DNA from: Flavobacterium nackdongense
GTDB taxonomy: Bacteria; Bacteroidota; Bacteroidia; Flavobacteriales; Flavobacteriaceae
NCBI RefSeq assembly: GCF_004355225.1
Contig: NZ_CP037933.1
Location: 2,604,001-2,668,000, forward strand
Length of the DNA: 64,000 nt
Reading direction: 5' to 3'
In this document: positions 8,755 through 15,686 of the stretch, one piece after another
How the letters are laid out: each line of letters opens with the position of its first letter
How positions within the stretch are numbered: position 1 is the stretch's first letter
Notes under the pieces: generated by a model
Told to the model about the DNA's origin: nothing
What the model saw: only the letters and a program-made list of their open reading frames with translations
Database searches by the model: none
Position numbers and translations under genes: made by a program

Positions 8755-9966
8755 TTGGAAGATTACAATTTTTTAGGCAGTATTAAAGCCAAAGGCAAAT
8801 ACAAGAAAACCTATCGTGACGCCAAGCAATCGTATTTGAACCGAATTCGATGGGCTGTTGCGATGTTCTATTTTGGAATGGGCTTGTCATTTGCCACTTG
8901 GGCAAGCCGTATACCTGCGATTAAGTCGGCGCTGAATTTAAGTGATGGAGAACTGGGAACCATTTTATTTGCATTGCCAGTAGGACAGTTGACGATGATG
9001 TTTTTTTCGGGAAAATTAGTAACGCGTTTTGGGAGTGATCGCATTCTGCCCTTTGCTATTTTGATGTATGCCTTTAGTTTGACTAATATTGGTTTGGCGC
9101 AAAATGCTTGGCAATTGGCTCTGGGGTTGATCTCTTTCGGGATTTTTGGCAATTTGACTAATATATCCGTAAACACCCAAGGCATTTATACCGAAGGTCT
9201 TTTCAGGAGAGCGATTTTGTCTTCTTTTCACGGCATGTGGAGTTTGGCAGGATTCACCGGAGCCCTTGTGGGACTGGGAATGTTGGCACTAAAAATTACG
9301 ACTTATATGCATTTTGTTATCGTGGCTGCAGTAGTAGTAGTGTTAGTGGCTATCAATTTCAAGTATTTAATAAAAGCTAAAGAAAAAGTCCGTCCCGAAA
9401 AGAAAAAAACATTCAGAAAACCAGATATGTCCTTGATTTTGTTGGGCGTTATTGGGTTTTGTAGTATGGCGAGCGAAGGAATTATGTTCGATTGGAGTGG
9501 CGTTTATTTCAAAGATATTGTCAAAGCTCCCGATTCATTAGTGGTCTTGGGCTATACTTCCTTTATGATTATGATGGCGAGCGGACGATTTTTTGGAGGT
9601 CATTTAATCGATAGATTTGGTCGAAAAACAGTGATGCAAATCAGCGGTTTGATGATTTCATCGGGTTTATTTATGGCGGTATTTTTCCCCTATATCATTC
9701 CGAGTACTATTGCTTTTATGATTGTTGGTTTGGGCGTGTCGACGGTTATTCCCACTTTGTATAGCATCGCGGGAAAACATCCAACAATTCCAACTGGCGA
9801 AGCGTTGACAGCTGTTTCCAGCGTAAGTTTTCTTGGTTTTTTGATGGGACCACCTGTGATCGGTCATATTTCCGAACAATTTGGTTTGCAATTTTCATTC
9901 GGTTTTATCGGGCTGTTTGGATTTTTAATTGCTTTTTTGGTCAAAAGAGTCAAAGCAATCGAATAG
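8755..9966 (+). CDS. MFS transporter
   Basis: A 403-residue major facilitator protein with about twelve hydrophobic helices, starting after a hydrophilic N-terminal stretch of about 35 residues. Recognisable parts are the helix-1 motif GMGLSFATWASRIPAIKSAL and the cytoplasmic loop GRFFGGHLIDRFGRK in the second half. The WASRIPAIK form is typical of the YbjJ/fucose-permease-like MFS branch; the substrate is unknown. The start is TTG at 8755, chosen because the frame is open and a -7 box lies just upstream. An internal ATG at 8866 would remove part of helix 1. It is a single-gene unit between a MITE-like element and another repeat region. Confidence 0.9.
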   Translation: MEDYNFLGSIKAKGKYKKTYRDAKQSYLNRIRWAVAMFYFGMGLSFATWASRIPAIKSALNLSDGELGTILFALPVGQLTMMFFSGKLVTRFGSDRILPFAILMYAFSLTNIGLAQNAWQLALGLISFGIFGNLTNISVNTQGIYTEGLFRRAILSSFHGMWSLAGFTGALVGLGMLALKITTYMHFVIVAAVVVVLVAINFKYLIKAKEKVRPEKKKTFRKPDMSLILLGVIGFCSMASEGIMFDWSGVYFKDIVKAPDSLVVLGYTSFMIMMASGRFFGGHLIDRFGRKTVMQISGLMISSGLFMAVFFPYIIPSTIAFMIVGLGVSTVIPTLYSIAGKHPTIPTGEALTAVSSVSFLGFLMGPPVIGHISEQFGLQFSFGFIGLFGFLIAFLVKRVKAIE

Positions 9967-9985
9967 ATTGCAAGATCAACTTTTT

Positions 9986-10130
9986 GACACGAATTGCACG
10001 AATTTGTACAAATTGTTATAATTAATTTTAAATATTACACAAATTTGTCTGCCTCTGGCAGATTAGTGAAATTTATGCAGCTTTTATTTCGTGTAAATTC
10101 GGGACCCGAGTAACAGCGAACGGACGGAGT
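9986..10130. repeat. CACGAATT-type inverted repeat plus CCCGAG...GCGAACGG module
   Basis: Left part ACACGAATTGCACGAATTT and right part ATTTCGTGTAAATTCGGG form a loose inverted repeat. They enclose the mini-hairpin TCTGCCTCTGGCAGA and are followed by ACCCGAGTAACAGCGAACGG. These are interspersed-repeat modules of a kind common in flavobacterial intergenic DNA. The rest of the 266-bp gap up to hflX holds only the promoter. Confidence 0.5.
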
Positions 10131-10208
10131 AAATTCTTGGCTAAAATTTTTAAAGCCTTTCTTCTTGAATCATTTCAATGCAATGTCTATAAGTCCCTCC
10201 TAAATCAT

Positions 10209-10216
10209 TAAATTTG
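10209..10216 (+). promoter_or_regulatory. -7 element for hflX
   Basis: TAAATTTG, a full match to TAnnTTTG, 16 nt upstream of the hflX ATG at 10233. This implies a nearly leaderless mRNA. Confidence 0.5.
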
Positions 10217-10232
10217 TCCCTTATTCAAAGAT

Positions 10233-11465
10233 ATGTTAGAAAAAGAAATAATCAATTTTGAAAAAACGGCCATTGTTGGTATCGTTACCCAAAATCAAAG
10301 CGAAGATAAACTCAACGAATATCTGGACGAATTGGAGTTTTTGACTTTTACCGCTGGTGGTGAAGTGGTGAAACGTTTTTGGCAAAAAATGGACAAACCC
10401 AATCCCAAAACTTTTTTAGGAACTGGAAAAATAGACGAAATCAATCTTTTTGTAAAGGAAAATGACATCTCAAGTTTGGTTTTTGATGATGAATTGACGC
10501 CTTCGCAGCAAAAAAATATTTCCAAAATCATCGATTGCAAAATCCTCGATAGAACTAATCTTATCCTTGATATTTTTGCACAAAGAGCCGAAACTTCGTA
10601 TGCCAGAACGCAGGTCGAACTGGCACAATGTATTTATTTGTTACCCAGATTATCCGGACTATGGACACACTTGGAACGTCAAAAAGGGGGAATAGGCATG
10701 CGTGGACCTGGAGAAACGGAGATTGAAACTGATAGACGTATCGTTCGGGACAGAATTTCGTTATTGAAAGAAAAAATAAAAGCCATCGACAAACAAATGG
10801 GAACCCAACGAGGCAATCGGGGCGCTATGGTTCGGGTGGCTTTGGTAGGTTATACCAATGTGGGAAAATCAACTTTGATGAATGCCATTGGCAAAAGCGA
10901 TGTTTTTGTAGAGAACAAACTTTTTGCTACTTTGGACACCACCGTTCGAAAAGTGGTGATTAAAAACCTACCTTTCTTGCTTTCGGATACCGTAGGATTT
11001 ATTCGAAAATTGCCAACTCAATTGGTCGATTCCTTCAAAAGTACGCTCGATGAGGTTCGCGAAGCCGATTTGTTATTACACGTGGTCGATATTTCGCATC
11101 CGGATTTTGAAGATCATATCGAATCGGTAAATCAAACTTTGGCAGATATCAAGGCGAAAGACAAGCCTGTGCTGATGGTTTTCAATAAAATCGATGCTTA
11201 TAAACATTTGACCATCGACGAAGATGATTTAATGACCGAAAAAACACCCAGACATTTCACCCTCGAAGAATGGAAAACGACTTGGATGCACCGTGTGGGC
11301 GAAGAAAACGCCTTGTTTATTTCGGCCGCCAATAAAGAGAATTTCGAAGAATTCAGAGAGCGAGTGTACGAAGCGGTGAGACAAATTCACATCACACGTT
11401 TTCCCTACAATAAGTTTTTATATCCTGATTATAAGGATGCTGTGGAGAAAGAAGAGAAAGAATAA
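10233..11465 (+). CDS. hflX: GTPase HflX
   Basis: A 410-residue ribosome-associated GTPase that splits stalled 70S ribosomes, especially after heat stress. The N-terminal HflX domain includes the glycine-rich linker GGIGMRGPGETEIETDRR at about 152-169. The G domain shows G1 GYTNVGKST (206-214), G3 DTVG (252-255) and G4 NKID (318-321), with the SAANKEN motif as G5. The protein ends VEKEEKE. Its last 8 codons and the following terminator reappear 2.3 kb downstream at 13762-13842, encoding LEKEQKE, which marks hflX as the site where an island was inserted or exchanged. Confidence 0.97.
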   Translation: MLEKEIINFEKTAIVGIVTQNQSEDKLNEYLDELEFLTFTAGGEVVKRFWQKMDKPNPKTFLGTGKIDEINLFVKENDISSLVFDDELTPSQQKNISKIIDCKILDRTNLILDIFAQRAETSYARTQVELAQCIYLLPRLSGLWTHLERQKGGIGMRGPGETEIETDRRIVRDRISLLKEKIKAIDKQMGTQRGNRGAMVRVALVGYTNVGKSTLMNAIGKSDVFVENKLFATLDTTVRKVVIKNLPFLLSDTVGFIRKLPTQLVDSFKSTLDEVREADLLLHVVDISHPDFEDHIESVNQTLADIKAKDKPVLMVFNKIDAYKHLTIDEDDLMTEKTPRHFTLEEWKTTWMHRVGEENALFISAANKENFEEFRERVYEAVRQIHITRFPYNKFLYPDYKDAVEKEEKE

Positions 11466-11530
11466 TTTTCCTAAAATATAAAGTATGTCAAACCCTTTTG
11501 AAATCGAATTTCAAAAGGGTTTTTTTGTTA
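11443..11530 (+). repeat. hflX tail repeat, left copy
   Basis: The last hflX codons plus 3' flank (TGGAGAAAGAAGAGAAAGAA, then TAATTTTCCT) match 13762-13791 at 28 of 30 positions. Both copies are followed about 20 nt later by a terminator with the same CCCTTTTGA...TCAAAAGGG stem and TTTTTGTT tail. Confidence 0.75.
11491..11526 (+). terminator. hflX terminator
   Basis: Perfect inverted repeat AACCCTTTTGAAAT / ATTTCAAAAGGGTT with a CGA loop, followed by a run of seven T, 25 nt after the hflX stop codon. Confidence 0.88.
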
Positions 11531-11684
11531 GAAAACACTAGCGCTTTTTATGTTATTTGTAAGAAAAAAACAATATATTTGAAAAATATAAATGCAATAG
11601 TCTTTCGGTAATCTATATTTGTTTTGGTGTATAAATGAATGTTTGATAGTTGTAAAAAAGAGTGTTAGCAACAAAAGTATAAAT

Positions 11685-12266
11685 ATGAAAAAAGCACAAC
11701 AAATTAGATTTTTAACAGGTATTTTTTTGATTCTAAGTTTAAACTTAAGTGCTCAGAATTTAAAAAATTATTTTTCGGTTTCAGAAGTTTCATTTTCAAA
11801 TACAATTTATAAATTAGCTTGGAGTTCGCATCCAAACGATGTTTATTATAAGCAAGAGTATTTACCTGCAGGCGAAAAATCGGAAAGTTTTAAAACTATG
11901 ATAATGATAGAAGCAATAACTGTGGATGCTTCAATTGAAAATGTTGTTAGATTAAAAGAATCGGAGTTACAGGAAAGAAAAAAAACAGACCAAGTTTGTA
12001 ATTATCAAATTACGACAAATTCACAAACAGGAGAATATATGATTGATTTCTTGCTGAGTTCCGGAGATATTGTGGAATGGAATGCGTACCGATATAAAAA
12101 GATTGTGGACACAAAAGGAAAACCAACAGTACTATTATTTGCATTGAGTAAACGGGCTTATGGAAACGATTATAAAAATTTTTTAGTTGGATTGAAAAGC
12201 GAACGAATCGATGCTATTAATTTGGTTTGGAAATACAATTTGTCAACAATTAAGTTACAAGATTGA
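11685..12266 (+). CDS. Exported protein of unknown function
   Basis: A 193-residue protein starting MKKAQQIRFLTGIFLILSLN and ending its signal peptide at LSAQ, a typical Bacteroidota cleavage site. An upstream in-frame ATG at 11619 would put 22 residues before the signal peptide, so 11685 is preferred. The mature part has no motif I recognise; it alternates short charged and aromatic segments, as in a small periplasmic beta-rich protein. The base composition is more AT-rich than hflX. It is the first gene of the segment enclosed by the two hflX-tail copies, which suggests acquired cargo. Confidence 0.7.
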   Translation: MKKAQQIRFLTGIFLILSLNLSAQNLKNYFSVSEVSFSNTIYKLAWSSHPNDVYYKQEYLPAGEKSESFKTMIMIEAITVDASIENVVRLKESELQERKKTDQVCNYQITTNSQTGEYMIDFLLSSGDIVEWNAYRYKKIVDTKGKPTVLLFALSKRAYGNDYKNFLVGLKSERIDAINLVWKYNLSTIKLQD

Positions 12267-12433
12267 TAAGTTGTCACTGCCAAAGCTAGTATTACAAAAT
12301 TGATTTTTTGCTTTAAAGAAGGTTAGTTTTGTAGAATGATTTGGCATATCCGAATAATAGGCTTAATTAATCCCAAACTGCTTGTAGCGCGGAACGTCAG
12401 CAGCAATACCAGCCACTTAATCTTAAGCAGAAA

Positions 12434-12856
12434 ATGATTGATATTTTAAATAAATTTTGTCTTGTGATTTCGATAATATTCGTTTTTGCTTTTATCATAA
12501 ATCCTTCGTGGCATAAAATTTTCCGAAATAAAAAAACATATAATTTCTTTTTATATTTTTCGATTTTATTATCAATTCTTTCATTTACAACTCTATTTTG
12601 GAAATTTGAAAACCCTAGAATAAGTGTTTCTGTAACTCTTTATCCAGTTCTGTTTCTAATTTTATATAAATTCTTTGACGATAAAATTCTAAAAAAATAT
12701 AATCGTCACATATTTTTCTATAAACAATATAACACTATTTGGAAAGATGAGGAATCTGATAACGCGACGTCAACGGACAAATGGTATCAGCTTTTGATTG
12801 GATTAGTCCCATTAATTATATTATATGTTATTGGACTAGTTATTTTTCAAACATAA
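12434..12856 (+). CDS. Small integral membrane protein of unknown function
   Basis: A 140-residue protein with about four hydrophobic segments: residues 8-22 (CLVISIIFVFAFII), about 38-55, about 65-80 and a C-terminal helix (YQLLIGLVPLIILYVIGLVI). The loop between helices 3 and 4 is hydrophilic (YNTIWKDEESDNATSTDKW). I recognise no family. It is markedly AT-rich with many AAA/TTT/ATA codons and lies alone between two repeat-like intergenic segments inside the putative island. A chance ORF is unlikely given the clear membrane topology. Confidence 0.6.
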   Translation: MIDILNKFCLVISIIFVFAFIINPSWHKIFRNKKTYNFFLYFSILLSILSFTTLFWKFENPRISVSVTLYPVLFLILYKFFDDKILKKYNRHIFFYKQYNTIWKDEESDNATSTDKWYQLLIGLVPLIILYVIGLVIFQT

Positions 12857-12875
12857 TGGAAGAAAAGAAGAAGTA

Positions 12876-12918
12876 CTGCTGCTAACAGCTAGGGTTTCCT
12901 AGCAGCTGCAAGCCAAAC
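12876..12918 (+). repeat. Cassette-associated repeat, copy B
   Basis: The stretch CTGCTGCTAACAGCTAGGG, then TTTCCTAGCAGCTGCAAGCCAAAC, starts 20 nt after the membrane-protein gene. It resembles 13655-13697 (shared AGCTAxxGTTTC, then xGCTxxAAGCCxAAC) and is palindromic around CTAG. Both lie just after a gene stop, as recombination sites of gene cassettes do, but I cannot prove they are attC sites. Confidence 0.45.
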
Positions 12919-13085
12919 AATGAACCCCCCACCACCACACGAATTCTTTCGTATCGCTTGTTATTGCGTTGCCATTTTAAACGAACAAAATTTTTATTTT
13001 TCTTACAAGTATTTAGGTGTATTTGTTTAAAAGGTTGTGGAGGGTTATTCACGGTTTGACCTTAGCGGTAATAATTTGACGAACA
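12919..13085. other. Intergenic DNA within the island
   Basis: A C-rich stretch (CCCCCCACCACCACACG) is followed by AT-rich sequence with no ORF. It separates copy B of the cassette repeat from the toxin-antitoxin promoter. Confidence 0.4.
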
Positions 13086-13122
13086 TTGCTTAAAATCAAA
13101 ATATTGTACATACATTTGTACA
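13086..13122 (+). promoter_or_regulatory. yefM-yoeB promoter with TGTACA operator pair
   Basis: TTG (13086-13088), a 22-nt spacer and TACATTTG (13111-13118) form a flavobacterial promoter. Two TGTACA hexamers, at 13105-13110 and 13117-13122, start 12 bp apart and straddle the -7 box. TGTACA is the core described for the E. coli YefM-YoeB operator, so autorepression at this site is a reasonable inference. Confidence 0.7.
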
Positions 13123-13135
13123 AATTATAATAATT

Positions 13136-13390
13136 ATGGTAGTAGCAAATATTTCAGATTTCAGAAAAGACATTAAATCTTACTTTGATAGAGTGACACT
13201 AAACTTTGAAACTCTAATTATAAATCGTGGCAAAGATTCAGGCATTGTTGTTATTTCACTTGAAGAATATAATTCACTAATTGCAACAAATTATGAATTA
13301 TCAAACAGAACTAACGAAAGTAGGTTAGACTCTGCTATTGAAAAATTGAAGAGTAATAAGTCTTTTTCTAAAGACTTAATTGAGGAATAA
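13136..13390 (+). CDS. yefM: YefM/Phd-family antitoxin
   Basis: An 84-residue antitoxin with the N-terminal Phd/YefM DNA-binding fold: VVANISDFRKDIKSYFDRV, then a strand with INRGKDSGIVVISLEEYNSL. The latter matches the usual RxxxxxVVLMSLEEYNSLxET pattern and fixes the family. The acidic/basic C-terminal tail (about 55-84) is the expected toxin-binding region. The stop codon is 1 nt before the toxin ATG, so the pair is translationally linked. Regulation is probably autogenous through the two TGTACA boxes upstream. Together with YoeB it can stabilise the small island it lies in. Confidence 0.9.
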   Translation: MVVANISDFRKDIKSYFDRVTLNFETLIINRGKDSGIVVISLEEYNSLIATNYELSNRTNESRLDSAIEKLKSNKSFSKDLIEE

Positions 13391-13391
13391 T

Positions 13392-13649
13392 ATGAAATAT
13401 GTATTTGTAGATGAATCTTGGGAAGATTATTTGTATTGGCAAAAAATGGACAAGAAGAAACTAAAAAAAATAAATGATTTACTTAAAGATATTTCAAGAA
13501 ATCCTTTTGAAGGAATAGGAAAGCCAGAACCATTGAAACACAAATATGCTGGATTTTGGTCAAGAAGAATTGATGATGAGCATAGATTAATTTACAGGTT
13601 TATCGATGATGAAATTCAAATTGTCAAATGTAGACATCATTACGACTAA
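13392..13649 (+). CDS. yoeB: YoeB-family mRNA interferase toxin
   Basis: An 85-residue RelE-superfamily toxin that cleaves mRNA on the ribosome. The start is taken at ATG 13392 (MKYVFVDESWEDYLYWQ), since YoeB proteins begin this way; an in-frame upstream codon would overlap the antitoxin. Family marks are NPFEGIGKPEPLKH (catalytic Glu region), FWSRRIDDEHRLIYR (catalytic Arg) and the C-terminal CRHHYD, corresponding to the CRYHY end of E. coli YoeB with His/Tyr of the active site. All catalytic residues appear present, so the toxin should be functional. Confidence 0.92.
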   Translation: MKYVFVDESWEDYLYWQKMDKKKLKKINDLLKDISRNPFEGIGKPEPLKHKYAGFWSRRIDDEHRLIYRFIDDEIQIVKCRHHYD

Positions 13650-13654
13650 TAGTA

Positions 13655-13697
13655 CCACAGCTAAAAGCTAGAGTTTCGTTACTGCTTAAAGCCCAAC
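13655..13697 (+). repeat. Cassette-associated repeat, copy C
   Basis: Starts 6 nt after yoeB: CCACAGCTAAAAGCTAGAG, then TTTCGTTACTGCTTAAAGCCCAAC. It is related to copy B at 12876-12918. A weaker relative (CACTGCCAAAGCTAGTATTAC) begins shortly after the first island gene, near 12275. It is followed by CCCAAGCGACAGCGAACGG, another interspersed module. Confidence 0.45.
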
Positions 13698-13761
13698 ACC
13701 CAAGCGACAGCGAACGGAACCGATTACAAGTCCTGCAATACTATGGAGTTAATATAAAGTT

Positions 13762-13848
13762 TGGAGAAAGAACAGAAAGAATAATTTTTCTGAGATTTTA
13801 ATAACCAACAATCCCTTTTGAGTTTTTCAAAAGGGATTTTTGTTGGAA
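13762..13848 (+). repeat. hflX tail repeat, right copy
   Basis: Reads TTG GAG AAA GAA CAG AAA GAA TAA, i.e. LEKEQKE-stop. It is the hflX C-terminus in the same frame, followed by a terminator of the same design. Upstream of it no further hflX homology is visible, so it is a tail fragment only. Confidence 0.75.
13811..13842 (+). terminator. Terminator at the right end of the island
   Basis: ATCCCTTTTGA / TCAAAAGGGAT stem with a GTTTT loop and a T tail. It is closely similar to the hflX terminator and probably its displaced ancestor or duplicate. Confidence 0.8.
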
Positions 13849-14023
13849 ATAGCATAAATTCAGAACAATTAAGTATCTTTAAACTCATAAATAATGAATA
13901 TCAAATAATTAGTTTTGATTTTTCTGGCAGATTTTACTGTTTTACGAGGCTTTCGGACCAGAAAAACGGCACACTAATTCATAAATAAAATCATCGAAAA
14001 TTAACTCTTTAAAACAAATTAAA

Positions 14024-14368
14024 ATGACAAATTTCTTAGTTTTAGCACAGATTATTGTAGCAGCCTCAGTTGCTTTTGTTTGGATTTTCAGAATTCACAA
14101 CGTCATCAAGGAATTTAACCAATTTGGGTTAAGCGATGTCACCCGCAGTTTCGTCGGTTTTTCCAAAACGGCTTTGGCCACCTTACTAATCGTAGGTATT
14201 TGGTATGAGTCGCTGGTGATGATTCCGGCACTTCTTATGGGATTGTTTATGGTGGCTGCGCAATACTTTCATTTCAAAGCCGGCAATCCTTTTCAACAAC
14301 GGTTACCTTCTTTACTTTTATTATTACTTTGTGTTTTTATCGTTGTAATCTCGGCTAACCTAATCTAA
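14024..14368 (+). CDS. DoxX-like small membrane protein
   Basis: A 114-residue protein with four predicted membrane helices (about 3-23, 45-62, 65-85, 95-113). The pattern IVAASVAFVWIFRIHNVIKEFNQFGLSDVTRSFVGFSKTA is built like DoxX-like family proteins, where the first loop carries a short amphipathic FxxFGLP-type segment. The function of the family is poorly defined; some members are linked to oxidative stress or thiosulfate metabolism. It overlaps the next gene by one base (TAATG), so the two are translationally coupled and probably work together. It lies just outside the hflX-tail island. Confidence 0.75.
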   Translation: MTNFLVLAQIIVAASVAFVWIFRIHNVIKEFNQFGLSDVTRSFVGFSKTALATLLIVGIWYESLVMIPALLMGLFMVAAQYFHFKAGNPFQQRLPSLLLLLLCVFIVVISANLI

Positions 14369-14715
14369 TGATGAGCATTTACTCTTTTTGTGTTTTCTTT
14401 TCGGGCGTGTCGTTTTTGGGTTATGGCATTTCCTATTTTGTAGGAACCCAAATGAAAAATGAATTCAAGCGCTTTCAATTGGAAAAATTGGGACTGCTTG
14501 TGATTGTGTTAGAAATTCTGGGCGCGATTGGATTATTAGTTGGGTTTTGGTTTTACAAGCCTTTGCTCTTACTATCCTCTGGCGGATTGGCGCTTCTTAT
14601 GTTTCTGGGTCTAGTGGTTAGAATGAGGCTCAAAGACAGTTTGTGGATATCATTGCCCGCTTTTTTTTATATGGTTTTAAATGGGTATATATTTTACTTA
14701 GGCAGTAATCAATAA
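14368..14715 (+). CDS. Small membrane protein coupled to the DoxX-like gene
   Basis: A 115-residue protein with four hydrophobic helices (about 5-23, 42-60, 65-83, 92-110) and a basic loop (QMKNEFKRFQLEKLG) after the first. The size, topology and one-base overlap with the preceding DoxX-like gene suggest it is a diverged DoxX-like paralogue, but no diagnostic motif is present. A strong terminator follows at 14781-14815, so the two genes form a bicistronic unit. Whether ATG 14368 or 14371 is used cannot be decided. Confidence 0.7.
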   Translation: MMSIYSFCVFFSGVSFLGYGISYFVGTQMKNEFKRFQLEKLGLLVIVLEILGAIGLLVGFWFYKPLLLLSSGGLALLMFLGLVVRMRLKDSLWISLPAFFYMVLNGYIFYLGSNQ

Positions 14716-14780
14716 TACGCTGACTATTTCTGGCAAAAAGCATAAACTTACCCAGTTTCTTAATCTCAAACAAAACAAAA

Positions 14781-14815
14781 ATCCCTGTTGAAGGATAATT
14801 TCAACAGGGATGTTT
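14781..14815. terminator. Bidirectional terminator
   Basis: Inverted repeat ATCCCTGTTGAA / TTCAACAGGGAT, preceded by an A-rich tract and followed by TGTTTGTTT. It lies between the DoxX-like pair on the plus strand and the minus-strand outer-membrane-protein remnant. Confidence 0.8.
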
Positions 14816-14833
14816 GTTTAAAATGGGGATGTT

Positions 14834-14985
14834 TTAAAAACCGTAATTCACTCCTAAACCGAAGACTTGTCGGGTTTGAAATCCTCGATACGCATTGTCG
14901 TCGTATATGGTTTGAAAAGTAAAATTGGCCGACAAAGCCTTATTGATGGTCATCACCACATTGATTTGGTAATTTATTAGCTTAT
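14834..14985 (-). pseudogene. C-terminal remnant of an outer-membrane beta-barrel protein
   Basis: The minus strand reads about 50 codons ending ALSANFTFQTIYDDNAYRGF, then QTRQVFGLGVNYGF and stop. Alternating hydrophobic residues and a final aromatic Phe are the hallmarks of a last beta-hairpin of an outer-membrane protein, reminiscent of DUF3078-type barrels. Upstream of about 14985 the frame runs into repeat-like sequence (CGGTATAAG...) and soon a stop, with no start codon or signal peptide. The rest of the gene has therefore been lost, probably when the repeat DNA next to it arrived. The terminator beside it is probably its own. Confidence 0.7.
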
Positions 14986-15240
14986 ACCGATTATGTTTTG
15001 CTTCGCCTATTCGCTATCGCTCGGGTCAATATAGTCCAATAAATTGTCCTTTTTTCAAACTATATCGGCATTATACCACATACACATCTGACTAAGTTAT
15101 ATTTTCGTTTGGTATTACATCACATAGCTGCAAAACTTTAGGTAATGCTTTGAAAAAAAATAACACAAAATAATAGTTTCTATTTAACGAAACTTTTATA
15201 AATGTGTAAAGGTTAAATTGAAATAAATGGAAAAACATTT
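14986..15240. other. Non-coding DNA with repeat modules
   Basis: Begins with CTTATACCGATT...TTCGCTATCGCTCGGGTC, an interspersed-repeat module, and AACTATATCGGCATTATACC, which is partly complementary to its left end. The remainder is AT-rich with no supported gene. Confidence 0.4.
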
Positions 15241-15390
15241 TTAGCCCCGACTGCAGTGGAAACCCTTGTGAACAGAAAGGCTAATTTTTTCTTGCCCAAA
15301 AAGAGCGACCGAAGGAAGCTCCTTTTTGGGCTTAGAAAAATAGGCTTTATGGAACAAGGTTGTAACGGAAAGCGGGAATAGCTCCTGAAA
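15241..15390 (+). repeat. Structured intergenic repeat (possible RNA element)
   Basis: Runs from AGCCCCGACTGCAGTGGAAA to GGAAAGCGGGAATAGCTCC, with a central hairpin CCCAAAAAG...CTTTTTGGG whose sides differ from a fixed frame. I recall sequences with the same AGCCCCGAT...AGCGGGA..AGCTCC frame in many Flavobacteria, with a variable inner hairpin. It could be a structured RNA such as the Flavo-1 motif, or a mobile palindromic repeat. The following 300 bp to 15686 contain nothing I can support. Confidence 0.55.
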
Positions 15391-15686
15391 ATCTAAAACC
15401 TATTCTTTTTCTTGAATAAAAAGAGGGATAAGACAATCCAAAAACCGAAGGGTTTTTCCTGAAAATTAGTGGGCACATTCATTCCGTATAATCTAGCAAT
15501 TACCTTTGGAATCATCAGGATGATTGCAGAGAAGTTGGCGTTTTATTGTTAGGTTTAAATTATTGGAAATTAATATTGTAAAATAACTAAAATTGTTAAG
15601 CTTATTTGTTTTCAATAAGGCGTTAAATTTAAGGAAATCTGAGACTAGTCGGGTAATGTTCCGTTTGCCTACTTTTTATTTTAAAA
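15391..15686. other. Intergenic DNA, no feature seen
   Basis: AT-rich sequence between the structured repeat and the 3' end of the minus-strand beta-barrel gene. No ORF, hairpin or promoter that I can support. Confidence 0.4.

Noticed and set aside
8868..9185. 105-codon minus-strand frame opposite the MFS gene
   Set aside because: It lies antisense to a well-supported membrane protein and its sequence is the complement of hydrophobic codons.
11619..11684. Upstream extension of the first island gene
   Set aside because: It would place 22 non-signal residues before a clear signal peptide starting at 11685.
11491..13842. An integron integrase or phage integrase for the island
   Set aside because: No tyrosine or serine recombinase is encoded in or next to the island; only the cargo and tail duplication are seen.
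14834..14985. A complete small gene
   Set aside because: No start codon with a signal peptide is found and the frame ends in repeat DNA, so it is called a remnant.
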